Positions 1-6,888 of a DNA stretch of 10,761 nt are shown one piece after another; positions within the stretch are counted from its first letter, which is position 1; each line of letters begins with the position of its first letter. The translations under genes were made by a program, and so were the position numbers. The stretch is taken from the NCBI GenBank assembly GCA_002282555.1, contig NCJR01000044.1, positions 1 through 10,761 on the forward strand, in the 5' to 3' direction. The notes under the pieces are model-generated. The model was not told where the DNA came from, did no database searches, and was given only the letters and a program-made list of their open reading frames with translations. Origin of the DNA: Rhodobacterales bacterium 34-62-10. GTDB taxonomy: Bacteria; Pseudomonadota; Alphaproteobacteria; Rhodobacterales; Rhodobacteraceae.

Positions 1-1275
1 GAGGGCGCGGATGCCTGGTATAAGGACGGCGCGAAGGAGCGTTTCCTGTCCGGCATCGTGAACCCGGAGGAGTGGACCAAGGTCGATGACATTCTGGATG
101 TGTGGTTCGATTCAGGATCGACCCATGCCTTCGTGCTGCGCGACCGTGCGGACGGGTCCGAGGATGGTCTGGCTGATCTCTATCTGGAAGGCACTGACCA
201 GCATCGTGGCTGGTTCCATTCCTCGATGCTGCAAGCCTGCGGCACGCGGGGGCGCGCGCCCTATCGCGGCGTGCTGACCCACGGTTTCACGCTGGACGAG
301 AAGGGCAACAAGATGTCCAAATCGCTTGGCAATACCGTGGCCCCCGAAGAGGTGGTCAAGCAGTACGGCGCGGATATCCTGCGGCTTTGGGTGGCGCAGT
401 CGGATTACACCGCCGATCTGCGGATCGGGCCGGAAATCCTCAAGGGGACCGCGGATGGGTATCGCCGGTTGCGCAACACGATGCGCTTTCTGCTGGGGTC
501 ATTGGCTGACTTTTCCGAGGCTGACCGTGTGGACCCGGCGGATATGCCGGAACTGGAACGCTGGGTGCTGCACCGTCTGGCCGAATTGGACACGCGTGTG
601 CGTGAAGGCTATGCCGCCTATGATTTCCAGGGCGTGTTTCAGGCCGTGTTCAACTTTGCGACCGTGGACCTGTCGGCCTTCTATTTCGACATCCGCAAGG
701 ACGCGCTTTATTGCGATGGCGACACCGCCCGCCGCCGCGCCGCGCGCACGGTGCTCGATATCCTGTTCCACCGCCTGACCACATGGCTGGCCCCGGTGCT
801 GGTCTTCACGATGGAGGAGGTCTGGCTGGAACGCTTCCCCGGCGAGGAGAGCTCAATCCATTTGCAGGATATCCCCGCAACGCCCGCCGATTGGCTGGAC
901 GAGGCGCTGGCCGCGAAATGGGCGCGGGTGCGTGCCGCGCGCCGCGTGGTGACCGCCGCCTTGGAGGTGCAGCGCACCGCCAAGGTGATCGGCGCCAGCC
1001 TTGAGGCCGCGCCCATGGTGCATGTCCGCGATCCCGAACTGCTGGAAATTCTGGGATCGGTCGCGTTCGAGGATGTCTGCATCACCTCCGCCATCGGGTT
1101 GAGCGGGTCCGAGGCCCCGCAGGACGCGTTCACCCTGCCTGATGTGCCCGGCGTCGCGGTGGTCTTCCGCGAGGCGGATGGCGACAAATGCGGGCGCTGC
1201 TGGAAAATCCTGCCCGATGTGGGCAGCCATAGCCATGCGGGTGTCTGCGAACGCTGCGACGCGGCGCTGGACTGA
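1..1275 (+). CDS. ileS: Isoleucyl-tRNA synthetase, C-terminal part (5' end outside window)
   Basis: Class I aminoacyl-tRNA synthetase that charges tRNA-Ile in the cytoplasm. The reading frame is already open at base 1, so the gene enters from the left; 424 codons are present, against roughly 950-1000 for a complete bacterial enzyme, so about the last 40% is seen. Visible in order: the WFDSGSTHAF segment and GTDQHRGWF of the catalytic domain (near codons 37-70); the KMSKS ATP-binding loop at codons 104-108 (310-324); a long helical anticodon-binding domain; and a C-terminal zinc finger with CGRC (1189-1200) and CERC (1246-1257), as in zinc-containing IleRS. The GTDQHRGWF and KMSKS contexts separate it from Val- and LeuRS. 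The stop is TGA at 1273-1275. The next gene is convergent, so ileS ends its transcription unit at the hairpin at 1331-1360. I see no disruption in the visible part. Confidence 0.97.
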   Translation, partial: EGADAWYKDGAKERFLSGIVNPEEWTKVDDILDVWFDSGSTHAFVLRDRADGSEDGLADLYLEGTDQHRGWFHSSMLQACGTRGRAPYRGVLTHGFTLDEKGNKMSKSLGNTVAPEEVVKQYGADILRLWVAQSDYTADLRIGPEILKGTADGYRRLRNTMRFLLGSLADFSEADRVDPADMPELERWVLHRLAELDTRVREGYAAYDFQGVFQAVFNFATVDLSAFYFDIRKDALYCDGDTARRRAARTVLDILFHRLTTWLAPVLVFTMEEVWLERFPGEESSIHLQDIPATPADWLDEALAAKWARVRAARRVVTAALEVQRTAKVIGASLEAAPMVHVRDPELLEILGSVAFEDVCITSAIGLSGSEAPQDAFTLPDVPGVAVVFREADGDKCGRCWKILPDVGSHSHAGVCERCDAALD

Positions 1276-1330
1276 TCCGCGGCGCGCCTGCGCTGCGGGC
1301 AGAGTTGGATATTTGCAGCAAGAAGAAACC

Positions 1331-1361
1331 AAAGGGGCGCAGCGCAGGCTTCGCCCCTTTT
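1331..1361. terminator. Bidirectional terminator between ileS and pcs
   Basis: A perfect 9-bp stem, AAAGGGGCG (1331-1339) with CGCCCCTTT (1352-1360), around a 12-nt loop. On the plus strand it runs into a short T tract (1358-1361); on the minus strand the 3' side reads CCCTTTGGTTTCTTCTT, which is U-rich. It sits in the 95-bp gap between two convergent genes (ileS stop at 1275, pcs stop at 1371) and can serve both. The T tract on the ileS side is short. The stem is certain; its use as a terminator is inferred. Confidence 0.75.
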
Positions 1362-1370
1362 CCACAGGCC

Positions 1371-2069
1371 TCAGGTGGCGCGGCGCAGGGGAATGATCTG
1401 CTGCGCGATTCCCGCAAACAGCAGATAGACCGAGGTGACGACCAATCCCCAATGCGCCCAGCTTTCCGGGTGGAAATCCACCCAGGCCGCCCAGCCCGCA
1501 AAAAAGGTCCAGGCCAGCGCCATGGGCAACGAGATGTTGCGCCAGCGCTTGGTGCGCACCGGATGGATGAACTTGAGCGGGATGAACATCCCCGCCGCCA
1601 GTACCGAGACCAGGATCAGGATCACCCAGAAATCGGGCTTGAGCGCAAACAGCACCAGCACCAGCATGTTCCAGCAACCGGGAAAGCCGGAGAAGGAATT
1701 ATCCTTGGTTTTCATCCGCGTATCGGCGAAATACATGGCACTGGCAAAGGTGATCACGATGATCGCAAACCAGCCGGTCCAGCCGGGCAGAAGCCCCGAT
1801 TTGAACAGGGCAAAGGCCGGGATGAACACATAGGTCAGGTAGTCGATGATCAGATCAAGCAGAACCCCATCGAATTCGGCGGCATGTTTCTTGACGTTGT
1901 ATTTGCGCGCCAGCGGACCGTCGATCCCGTCCACGGCAAAGGCCACCACCAGCCAGAGAAACATCAGATCCCATTCACCATCCACAGCGGCCAGCATCGC
2001 CAGCATCGCAAAGACAGCGCCCGTTGCGGTGAACAGATGAACGGCCAGCGCCTTGATCTGCGGGGTCAT
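1371..2069 (-). CDS. pcs: Phosphatidylcholine synthase (CDP-diacylglycerol-choline O-phosphatidyltransferase)
   Basis: Integral inner-membrane enzyme that condenses CDP-diacylglycerol with choline to give phosphatidylcholine and CMP, the one-step route of Rhizobiales, Rhodobacterales and other host- or plankton-associated bacteria. The 232-residue product is mostly hydrophobic. Residues 50-76 carry the CDP-alcohol phosphotransferase signature in the Pcs form DG-x2-AR-x12-G-x3-D-x3-D (D50, G51, A54, R55, G68, D72, D76). The 12-residue spacer, instead of the usual 8, marks Pcs rather than PgsA or PssA, and IDYLTYVFIPAF just after it is typical of Pcs. About eight membrane segments are suggested. 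The ATG at 2069 overlaps the xerC stop as ATGA, and a GAGGAT Shine-Dalgarno lies inside the xerC 3' end, so translation is probably coupled to xerC. It is the last gene of the minus-strand unit and ends at the hairpin at 1331-1360. Confidence 0.93.
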   Translation of the reverse strand: MTPQIKALAVHLFTATGAVFAMLAMLAAVDGEWDLMFLWLVVAFAVDGIDGPLARKYNVKKHAAEFDGVLLDLIIDYLTYVFIPAFALFKSGLLPGWTGWFAIIVITFASAMYFADTRMKTKDNSFSGFPGCWNMLVLVLFALKPDFWVILILVSVLAAGMFIPLKFIHPVRTKRWRNISLPMALAWTFFAGWAAWVDFHPESWAHWGLVVTSVYLLFAGIAQQIIPLRRAT

Positions 2070-3010
2070 GCGGCATCCTCGGATTTGGTGGTGGCGCGGG
2101 GGTGGCTGGCCTCATAGACCTGCATCAGCCGTGCGGTATCCACGGCCGTATAAGCCTGCGTCGTGGATAGCGAGGCGTGGCCCAGCAGTTCCTGTATCGC
2201 GCGCAGATCGCCGCCCGCGTTCAACAGATGCGTGGCAAAGCTGTGCCGCATCGCATGCGGCGTGGCGCTGGCGGGCAGGCCCAGTTGCAGCCGCGCCTGT
2301 TCCATCACCTTCTGGATCGCGCGCGGGTTCAGCGGCCCGCCGCGCAAGCCCCGAAACAGCGGGTGATCCGCCTCAAGCGGGTGCGGGCACAGCCGCGCAT
2401 AGTGACCGACTGCATCGCGCGCGGCAGGGATCACGGGAACCACACGCTCCTTGCCGCCCTTGCCGATGATCCTGAGGGTGGCGGGCAGCGGCAGATCGGC
2501 CCCGGTCAGCGCCAGCGCCTCGGAAATCCGCAAGCCGCAGCCGTACAGCACCGTGACCACGGCCATATCGCGCGCGGCGACCCAATCGTGGCGCGACTGC
2601 ATCTCGACCCGGTCGATCATGGCGCGGGCCGCATCCTCGGCCAAGGGGCGGGGCAGCTTGCGCTGGAACTTGGGGCTGCGGGTGGACAACACGGCGGTCG
2701 GCTCGAACCCTTCACGCGCGGCCAGCCAGCGATAGAAGGTCTTGACCGCCGACAGCTTGCGCGCCAGCGACCGCGCGCCCACGTCATCCGCGCGGGTCGC
2801 GGCCATCCATGCCCGCATGTCGGATACGGTGATGCGCGACAACGCAGCAAACCCCTGCGGCGCGCCGTGATGCGCGGCCATGAAACCCACGAAATCCAGA
2901 ACGTCGCGGCGATAGGCCTCGACCGTATTGTCGGACGCCCCATTGAGGGTCTTTTGCCCCTCAAGCCAAGCGCGCACAGCCTCGGTCGCGGCGTCGGAGA
3001 TCAGGCTCAT
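2066..3010 (-). CDS. xerC: Tyrosine recombinase XerC
   Basis: Site-specific recombinase that acts with XerD at dif to resolve chromosome dimers at division. The 314-residue protein has the N-terminal SAM-like DNA-binding domain (about 10-105) and the C-terminal catalytic domain (about 120-300). Catalytic residues are visible: R161 in GCGLRISEA, Lys in GKGGKER (184/187), H252 and R255 in HAMRHSFATHLL, H278 in LLGHASLSTTQ, and nucleophile Y287. The frame is open further upstream to 3178, but ATG 3010 is chosen because it gives the family's usual length of about 300 and its start overlaps the DUF484 stop as ATGA; the extra upstream residues are low-complexity shadow of DUF484. No good Shine-Dalgarno precedes it, which fits coupling to DUF484. 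A chromosomal XerC is favoured over a phage integrase because of the DUF484 neighbour, the length and the housekeeping context; XerD versus XerC cannot be settled from sequence alone. Confidence 0.92.
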   Translation of the reverse strand: MSLISDAATEAVRAWLEGQKTLNGASDNTVEAYRRDVLDFVGFMAAHHGAPQGFAALSRITVSDMRAWMAATRADDVGARSLARKLSAVKTFYRWLAAREGFEPTAVLSTRSPKFQRKLPRPLAEDAARAMIDRVEMQSRHDWVAARDMAVVTVLYGCGLRISEALALTGADLPLPATLRIIGKGGKERVVPVIPAARDAVGHYARLCPHPLEADHPLFRGLRGGPLNPRAIQKVMEQARLQLGLPASATPHAMRHSFATHLLNAGGDLRAIQELLGHASLSTTQAYTAVDTARLMQVYEASHPRATTKSEDAA

Positions 3011-3714
3011 GAGAGCCAGCGGCGCATCGATCTTTCGAACACACCTGCAAAAAACGCCAGAAGATCCGTGCCCTGACTGGGGTTGAACTGATGCGGGTCC
3101 TCGGCCCCCATGACCAGCATGCCCGGCAGACGGCCCGCGCCGAAATCCAGCCGCAGACAGGCCTCGGACCGGATCCACCCCGCCTTGTCGCCATAGATTG
3201 CGGCGCTGCCCTCCTGCATCTGGCGCAGCGTCACCTGACGCTGCGGCGCATCGCGCCCACCGCTCAGGTAATCAGCCACGAAGCCGGGCTGTGCCACGCG
3301 CAGCACATCGCCAAGGCGTTTCACCACCGAATCCTGATCATTCTGCACCGATTCCAGCACCAGCCGGATCGAATCCACCCGCAGGATTTCCGCCACCGGG
3401 CCACCCAGATCGCGCAGGAACACCTCGAACTCGACAGGGTCCAGCATCCGCAGAATGGCGCGATGCACCTGATTGGTGCCGGCCAGATTGTCATAGGCGG
3501 CGGCGATCACGCTGCGATGCGTATCCTCCAGCCGGTCCAGCCGCGCCTCAAGCCGTTCCATCGCGATGCCACGCAAGTCAATGATATTCGCGCCCATCAT
3601 CCGCTCATTCGCGGCGATCAGGGCGCGCATCAGATCCCGATCCTCAAGGATGACATCGGGTTGCGCCATGATCTTGTCGCGCAACGCGCTGTCCATTCCG
3701 GGTTTCGTGCTCAT
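3007..3714 (-). CDS. DUF484 family (GAF-like) protein upstream of xerC
   Basis: 235-residue soluble protein of the DUF484 family, whose members resemble GAF domains and very often lie directly upstream of xerC in proteobacteria; no biochemical role is established. Residues 1-45 are helical and include a QPDVILEDRDLMRAL-type segment typical of the family. Residues about 48-75 (ERLEARLDRLEDTHRSV) look like a coiled coil linking to the GAF-like part (about 80-230), which ends with FFAGVFERSMRRWL, the usual terminal helix. ATG 3714 is preceded by GAGG about 8-9 nt upstream; a second Met (residue 7) is a weaker alternative. The stop overlaps the xerC ATG by 4 nt. A 46-bp gap separates it from tal upstream, with a possible promoter at 3747-3755. 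Confidence 0.88.
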   Translation of the reverse strand: MSTKPGMDSALRDKIMAQPDVILEDRDLMRALIAANERMMGANIIDLRGIAMERLEARLDRLEDTHRSVIAAAYDNLAGTNQVHRAILRMLDPVEFEVFLRDLGGPVAEILRVDSIRLVLESVQNDQDSVVKRLGDVLRVAQPGFVADYLSGGRDAPQRQVTLRQMQEGSAAIYGDKAGWIRSEACLRLDFGAGRLPGMLVMGAEDPHQFNPSQGTDLLAFFAGVFERSMRRWLS

Positions 3715-3746
3715 GCCTGCCTCGGGTCTGCTTCTTGATTTTTGCG

Positions 3747-3755
3747 GTTATAGCA
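3747..3755 (-). promoter_or_regulatory. Possible extended -10 promoter for DUF484-xerC-pcs
   Basis: On the minus strand the gap between tal and DUF484 contains TGCTATAAC, an extended -10 (TGn plus TATAAC, one mismatch to TATAAT), ending 33 nt before the DUF484 ATG. No clear -35 is visible; the position upstream falls in the tal 3' end. A TSS near 3740 would leave a leader of about 25 nt containing the GAGG ribosome site. Read-through from tal is equally possible. Confidence 0.35.
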
Positions 3756-3760
3756 TGGGG

Positions 3761-4414
3761 TCAGAGGATTTTCTGCCCCGTTTTTTCCCAATCTTTCAAA
3801 AACGTGGCCAGACCCGCATCGGTCAGGGGATGGCTGGCCAGTTTCTTGATCACCTCAGGGGGGGCCGTCATCACATCCGCGCCGATCCGCGCACATTCCA
3901 GCACATGGTTCACCGTGCGGATGGAGGCGGCAAGGATCTCGGTTTCAAACCCGTAATTGTCATAGATGATGCGGATATCCTCGATCAGTTCCATCCCATC
4001 AAGGTTGATATCATCCAGCCGTCCGATGAAGGGGCTGATGAAGCTGGCCCCCGCCTTGGCCGCCAGAAGCGCCTGATTTGCGCTGAAGCACAGCGTCACG
4101 TTCACCATGAACCCCTCGCCCGACAGGACCTTGCAGGCTTTCAGCCCGTCCCATGTCAGCGGCAGCTTCACCGCGATATTGGGCGCGATGGCGGCCAGCT
4201 TGCGGCCTTCGGCGATCATGGCGGGGGCGTCCAGCGCCACCACCTCGGCACTGACCGGGCCATCCACCAGTTCGGCGATTTCCCGCGTGACTTCAATGAT
4301 GTCGCGCCCGGACTTGAGGATCAATGAGGGGTTGGTGGTCACGCCATCCACCATCCCCAGATCGTTCAACTCGGCAATCGCGGCGATATCGGCTGTATCA
4401 ACAAAGAACTTCAT
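3761..4414 (-). CDS. tal: Transaldolase, small TalC/FSA-type subfamily
   Basis: 217-residue class I aldolase of the transaldolase/fructose-6-phosphate aldolase (MipB/TalC) family, cytosolic and normally decameric. It transfers dihydroxyacetone units between sugar phosphates in the non-oxidative pentose phosphate pathway. Visible residues: D6 in FFVDT, TTNPS at 26-30, Schiff-base K83 in AVKLPLT, N105 and T107 in NVTLCFS, SPFIGR at 127-132, S164 in AASIRT. Two positions argue for transaldolase rather than F6P aldolase: E57 (Gln59 in E. coli FsaA) and F129 (Tyr131 in FsaA). ATG 4414 has GAGGGAG immediately upstream and gives the family's exact length; the frame also runs open through the antisense strand of priA, which is a shadow. 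It is divergent from priA and probably the first gene of a unit running tal-DUF484-xerC-pcs. Confidence 0.92.
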   Translation of the reverse strand: MKFFVDTADIAAIAELNDLGMVDGVTTNPSLILKSGRDIIEVTREIAELVDGPVSAEVVALDAPAMIAEGRKLAAIAPNIAVKLPLTWDGLKACKVLSGEGFMVNVTLCFSANQALLAAKAGASFISPFIGRLDDINLDGMELIEDIRIIYDNYGFETEILAASIRTVNHVLECARIGADVMTAPPEVIKKLASHPLTDAGLATFLKDWEKTGQKIL

Positions 4415-4504
4415 GACGCTCCCTCGGGGCTTGGCCTTTCGTTGCCATGGCTTTACCCCATAGAGCGGAACCCTGAAACCCCTTTCACCGAAAGCCGCAA
4501 TCCC
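4415..4504. promoter_or_regulatory. Divergent promoter region between tal and priA
   Basis: The 90 bp between the two divergent starts must hold the promoter for tal and probably the one for priA. I find no convincing -35/-10 pair on either strand. It contains a 13-nt dyad CTTTCACCGAAAG (4482-4494; 5-bp arms, 3-nt centre) ending 10 nt before the priA TTG start. The dyad could be a weak operator or a small hairpin next to the initiation region. The tal ribosome site (GAGGGAG) is at the left edge. Confidence 0.4.
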
Positions 4505-6694
4505 TTGAGCGATTTCTTCCCCCATGGCGCGCTGATCGCGGTGCTGACCACGCAGCCCTTGGACCGCGTGCTGGATTACCGCGCGCCCGAGGGCGGCTGT
4601 CATGTGGGGGCCTTCATCGAGGTGCCGCTGGGTCCGCGCCGGGTGCTGGGTGTAGTCTGGGGGCCGGGGCGCGGCGATTTCGATCTGGCCAAGGTGCGCC
4701 ATGCGTGGCGGGTGCTGGACGTGGCGCCCATGCGGGACGAGATGCAGGATTTCCTGACCCGTGCTGCGGATTACACGATGACGCCGCTGTCTGCGATGCT
4801 GCGGCTGGCGACCCGCGCGCCGGGCTTGGGCGATCCGCCCGCGATGCGGCGCATCTACCGTTTGGGCCAAGGCGTGCCTGACCGGATGACGCCCGCGCGG
4901 GAAAAGGTGCTCGACGTGCTGCGCGACTATGGCGGGCTGGCCTTCACCCTGCGCGAGTTGGCGGAAATGGCGGGTGTCTCCACAGGCGTGGTCAAGGGGC
5001 TGGCGGCGCAGGGCGCGGTGTCCGAGGAGGACAGCCCCCGCGATCTGCCCTTTCCGCGGCTGGATCCCGGTCAACCCGGCAAGGCCCTGAACGCGGATCA
5101 GGCGGCCGGGGCCGAGGCTTTGCGGGCGGCCGTGGCACGCGGCACCTATGGCACCACGCTTTTGCGCGGGGTCACCGGGTCGGGCAAGACCGAGGTCTAT
5201 CTGGAAGCGGTGGCCGAGGCGTTGCGACAAGGGCGGCAGGCTTTGGTCCTGCTGCCCGAGATTGCGCTGACGGCGGAATTCCTGACCCGGGTCGAGGCGC
5301 GGTTTGGCGCGCGCCCCGCCGAATGGCATTCCGGCGTGACCGTGACCGAACGCCGCCGCATCTGGCGCATGGTGGCGGAAGGCGGCGCGCAGTTGGTGGT
5401 GGGGGCGCGGTCGGCGCTGTTCCTGCCCTATCGCGATCTGGGCCTGATCGTCGTGGATGAGGAGCACGACACCTCCTACAAACAAGAGGACGGGGTGCTT
5501 TATAATGCCCGCGACATGGCGGTGCTGCGCGCGGCGATCTGCGGCGCAAGGGTGGTGCTGGCCTCGGCTACGCCAAGCCTTGAAAGCTGGGCCAATGCGG
5601 AAGCGGGCAAATATGACAAGCTGGTCCTGACCGACCGTTTCGGTGCGGCTGTCCTGCCCGAGATGCGGGCGATTGATATGCGGGCGGAAAGCCTGCCCAC
5701 GAACCGCTGGATCTCGCCCACCTTGCAACGGGCCGTGACGCAGCGGATCGCGGCGGGCGAGCAGGCGCTGCTGTTCATCAACCGGCGCGGCTATGCGCCG
5801 ACCACGGTGTGTCGGGCCTGCGGGCATCAGATCGGCTGCGATCATTGCGACGCGCGGATGGTGGAGCATCGGTTCCTCAAACGTCTGGTCTGCCATCAAT
5901 GCGGCGAGACCAAGCCGATGCCGGAGGCCTGTCCTGCCTGCCACGTGGCGGGCAAGCTGGCCCCCGTCGGGCCCGGTGTCGAGCGGCTGACCGAGGAGGC
6001 GCAGGCCCTGTTCCCCGAGGCGCGGGTGGCGACGCTGTCGTCGGATATGTATGCCTCGGCCCGCGCGTTGAAGGCCGAGATCGAGAGTATCGCGCAGGGT
6101 GGGGCGGATATCATCATCGGCACCCAGCTGGTGGCCAAGGGGCACAACTTTCCGCTGCTGACGCTGGTGGGGGTGATCGACGCGGATCTGGGGCTGCAGG
6201 GGTCGGACCTGCGCGCCGCCGAGCGGACGTTCCAGTTGATGCGGCAGGTGGCGGGGCGGGCAGGGCGGGCCGAGAAGCGGGGGCAGGCGCTTCTCCAGAC
6301 CCACCAGCCCGACCACCCGGTGATCCGCGCCATCCTTGCCGGCGATGAGGAGGGGTTCTGGCGCGCCGAGGCCGAGGAGCGGCGGCAGGCGGGGGTGCCC
6401 CCCTATGGGCGCATGGCAGGGATCATCATCTCGGCCACGGACGCGCAGGCGGCCTTTGATCTGGGCACCCATCTGGCGCGGCATGATGGGCCACTCAGGG
6501 CCATCGGCGCGCAGGTCTATGGCCCCGCCCCGGCCCCGATTGCCCGGATCAGGGGGCGGCACCGGGTGCGGCTGCTGGTGCGGGCCGACAAGGGCGCGCC
6601 CTTGCAGGCGGCGCTGGGGCGGTGGCTGGGGCAGGTAAGGCTGACGGGGAGCCTGCGGCTGGCTGTCGATATTGATCCGCAGAGTTTTTATTGA
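4505..6694 (+). CDS. priA: Primosomal protein N', replication restart helicase PriA
   Basis: Superfamily 2 DNA helicase that recognises stalled forks and D-loops and reloads the replisome. With the TTG start at 4505 it has 729 residues, close to E. coli PriA (732). In order: the 3' DNA-binding domain (about 1-100; [18 protein letters not shown]), winged helix (about 110-200), Walker A GVTGSGKT with K228, Walker B DEEH at 318-321, FINRRGYAP at about 420-430, then eight zinc-binding Cys in four pairs (436/439, 445/448, 463/466, 476/479) between the helicase lobes, motif V-VI region ([25 protein letters not shown]) and the C-terminal domain. The start is uncertain: no ATG fits. TTG 4505 gives an N-terminus like that of relatives ([13 protein letters not shown]), TTG 4442 would add 21 residues without homology, and neither has a strong Shine-Dalgarno, so translation is probably weak. 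It ends before the hairpin at 6711. Confidence 0.95.
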   Translation: MSDFFPHGALIAVLTTQPLDRVLDYRAPEGGCHVGAFIEVPLGPRRVLGVVWGPGRGDFDLAKVRHAWRVLDVAPMRDEMQDFLTRAADYTMTPLSAMLRLATRAPGLGDPPAMRRIYRLGQGVPDRMTPAREKVLDVLRDYGGLAFTLRELAEMAGVSTGVVKGLAAQGAVSEEDSPRDLPFPRLDPGQPGKALNADQAAGAEALRAAVARGTYGTTLLRGVTGSGKTEVYLEAVAEALRQGRQALVLLPEIALTAEFLTRVEARFGARPAEWHSGVTVTERRRIWRMVAEGGAQLVVGARSALFLPYRDLGLIVVDEEHDTSYKQEDGVLYNARDMAVLRAAICGARVVLASATPSLESWANAEAGKYDKLVLTDRFGAAVLPEMRAIDMRAESLPTNRWISPTLQRAVTQRIAAGEQALLFINRRGYAPTTVCRACGHQIGCDHCDARMVEHRFLKRLVCHQCGETKPMPEACPACHVAGKLAPVGPGVERLTEEAQALFPEARVATLSSDMYASARALKAEIESIAQGGADIIIGTQLVAKGHNFPLLTLVGVIDADLGLQGSDLRAAERTFQLMRQVAGRAGRAEKRGQALLQTHQPDHPVIRAILAGDEEGFWRAEAEERRQAGVPPYGRMAGIIISATDAQAAFDLGTHLARHDGPLRAIGAQVYGPAPAPIARIRGRHRVRLLVRADKGAPLQAALGRWLGQVRLTGSLRLAVDIDPQSFY

Positions 6695-6710
6695 AGGTGT
6701 TTGGCGGATG

Positions 6711-6732
6711 TGTCCCACCGTGGGACATTTTT
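6711..6732 (+). terminator. priA terminator: 17-bp palindrome followed by T-run
   Basis: TGTCCCACCGTGGGACA (6711-6727) is a perfect dyad around one central base; as RNA it makes a 7-bp stem with a CCG loop, followed at once by five T (6728-6732). It lies 17 bp after the priA stop, so it is best read as a rho-independent terminator. The perfect symmetry in DNA would also suit an operator. Confidence 0.7.
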
Positions 6733-6843
6733 CGGAGTAAGGGAATTCAATGGGTTACGGGTTCGTGTTAGGGAAATCTTAAACAAAGCGTCCTAGGCTG
6801 CGCGGTCGCCGACACGCGGGGAGGATTGGAAAACCAACAATCG
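6733..6843 (+). other. Gene-free convergent spacer with leader-like elements
   Basis: Part of the 194-bp gap between convergent priA and purU. Two translation-like signals are present on the plus strand. First, AAGGGA then ATG at 6750 opens a 10-codon ORF (6750-6782, [10 protein letters not shown], stop TAA). Second, GGGGAGGA (6818-6825) is a strong Shine-Dalgarno-like sequence with no gene after it; the TTG at 6826 opens only a frame antisense to purU. An AT-richer stretch (about 6764-6795) lies between them. TTGGAAAACCAA (6827-6838) is a small dyad. I do not recognise an sRNA family. The spacer may be the remnant of an operon leader or nothing at all. Confidence 0.3.
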
Positions 6844-6870
6844 CCCCAAGCCCCGCGCGGGGGCTTGGGG
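6844..6870 (-). terminator. purU terminator hairpin
   Basis: A perfect 11-bp stem, CCCCAAGCCCC (6844-6854) with GGGGCTTGGGG (6860-6870), and a 5-nt loop. It lies 18 bp beyond the purU stop (6889). On the minus strand it is followed by CGATTGTTGGTTTTCC, moderately U-rich rather than a clean U-run. The strong stem and position support a terminator for the purU transcript; on the plus strand the downstream sequence is G-rich and unsuited. Confidence 0.65.
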
Positions 6871-6888
6871 CTGGGGTTGGTAGCGCCC

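Noticed and set aside
1305..2117. 270-codon plus-strand frame opposite pcs
   Set aside because: Low-complexity His/Gln/Gly composition with no domain; pcs on the minus strand has an intact CDP-alcohol phosphotransferase motif.
2066..3010. XerC-like recombinase as a sign of an integrative element
   Set aside because: No attachment repeats, transposase or phage genes are nearby; the DUF484 neighbour and housekeeping surroundings indicate the chromosomal Xer recombinase.
3011..3178. 56-codon N-terminal extension of xerC
   Set aside because: Lies within DUF484 in another frame, is Gly/Pro/Arg-rich and makes the protein longer than the XerC family; ATG 3010 with the ATGA overlap is better.
4415..6718. 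Very long open frame antisense to priA, continuous with tal
   Set aside because: The translation is Arg/His/Pro/Gln-rich and repetitive, as expected opposite GC-rich coding DNA. Only the last 217 residues, from the ATG at 4414, match a protein family.
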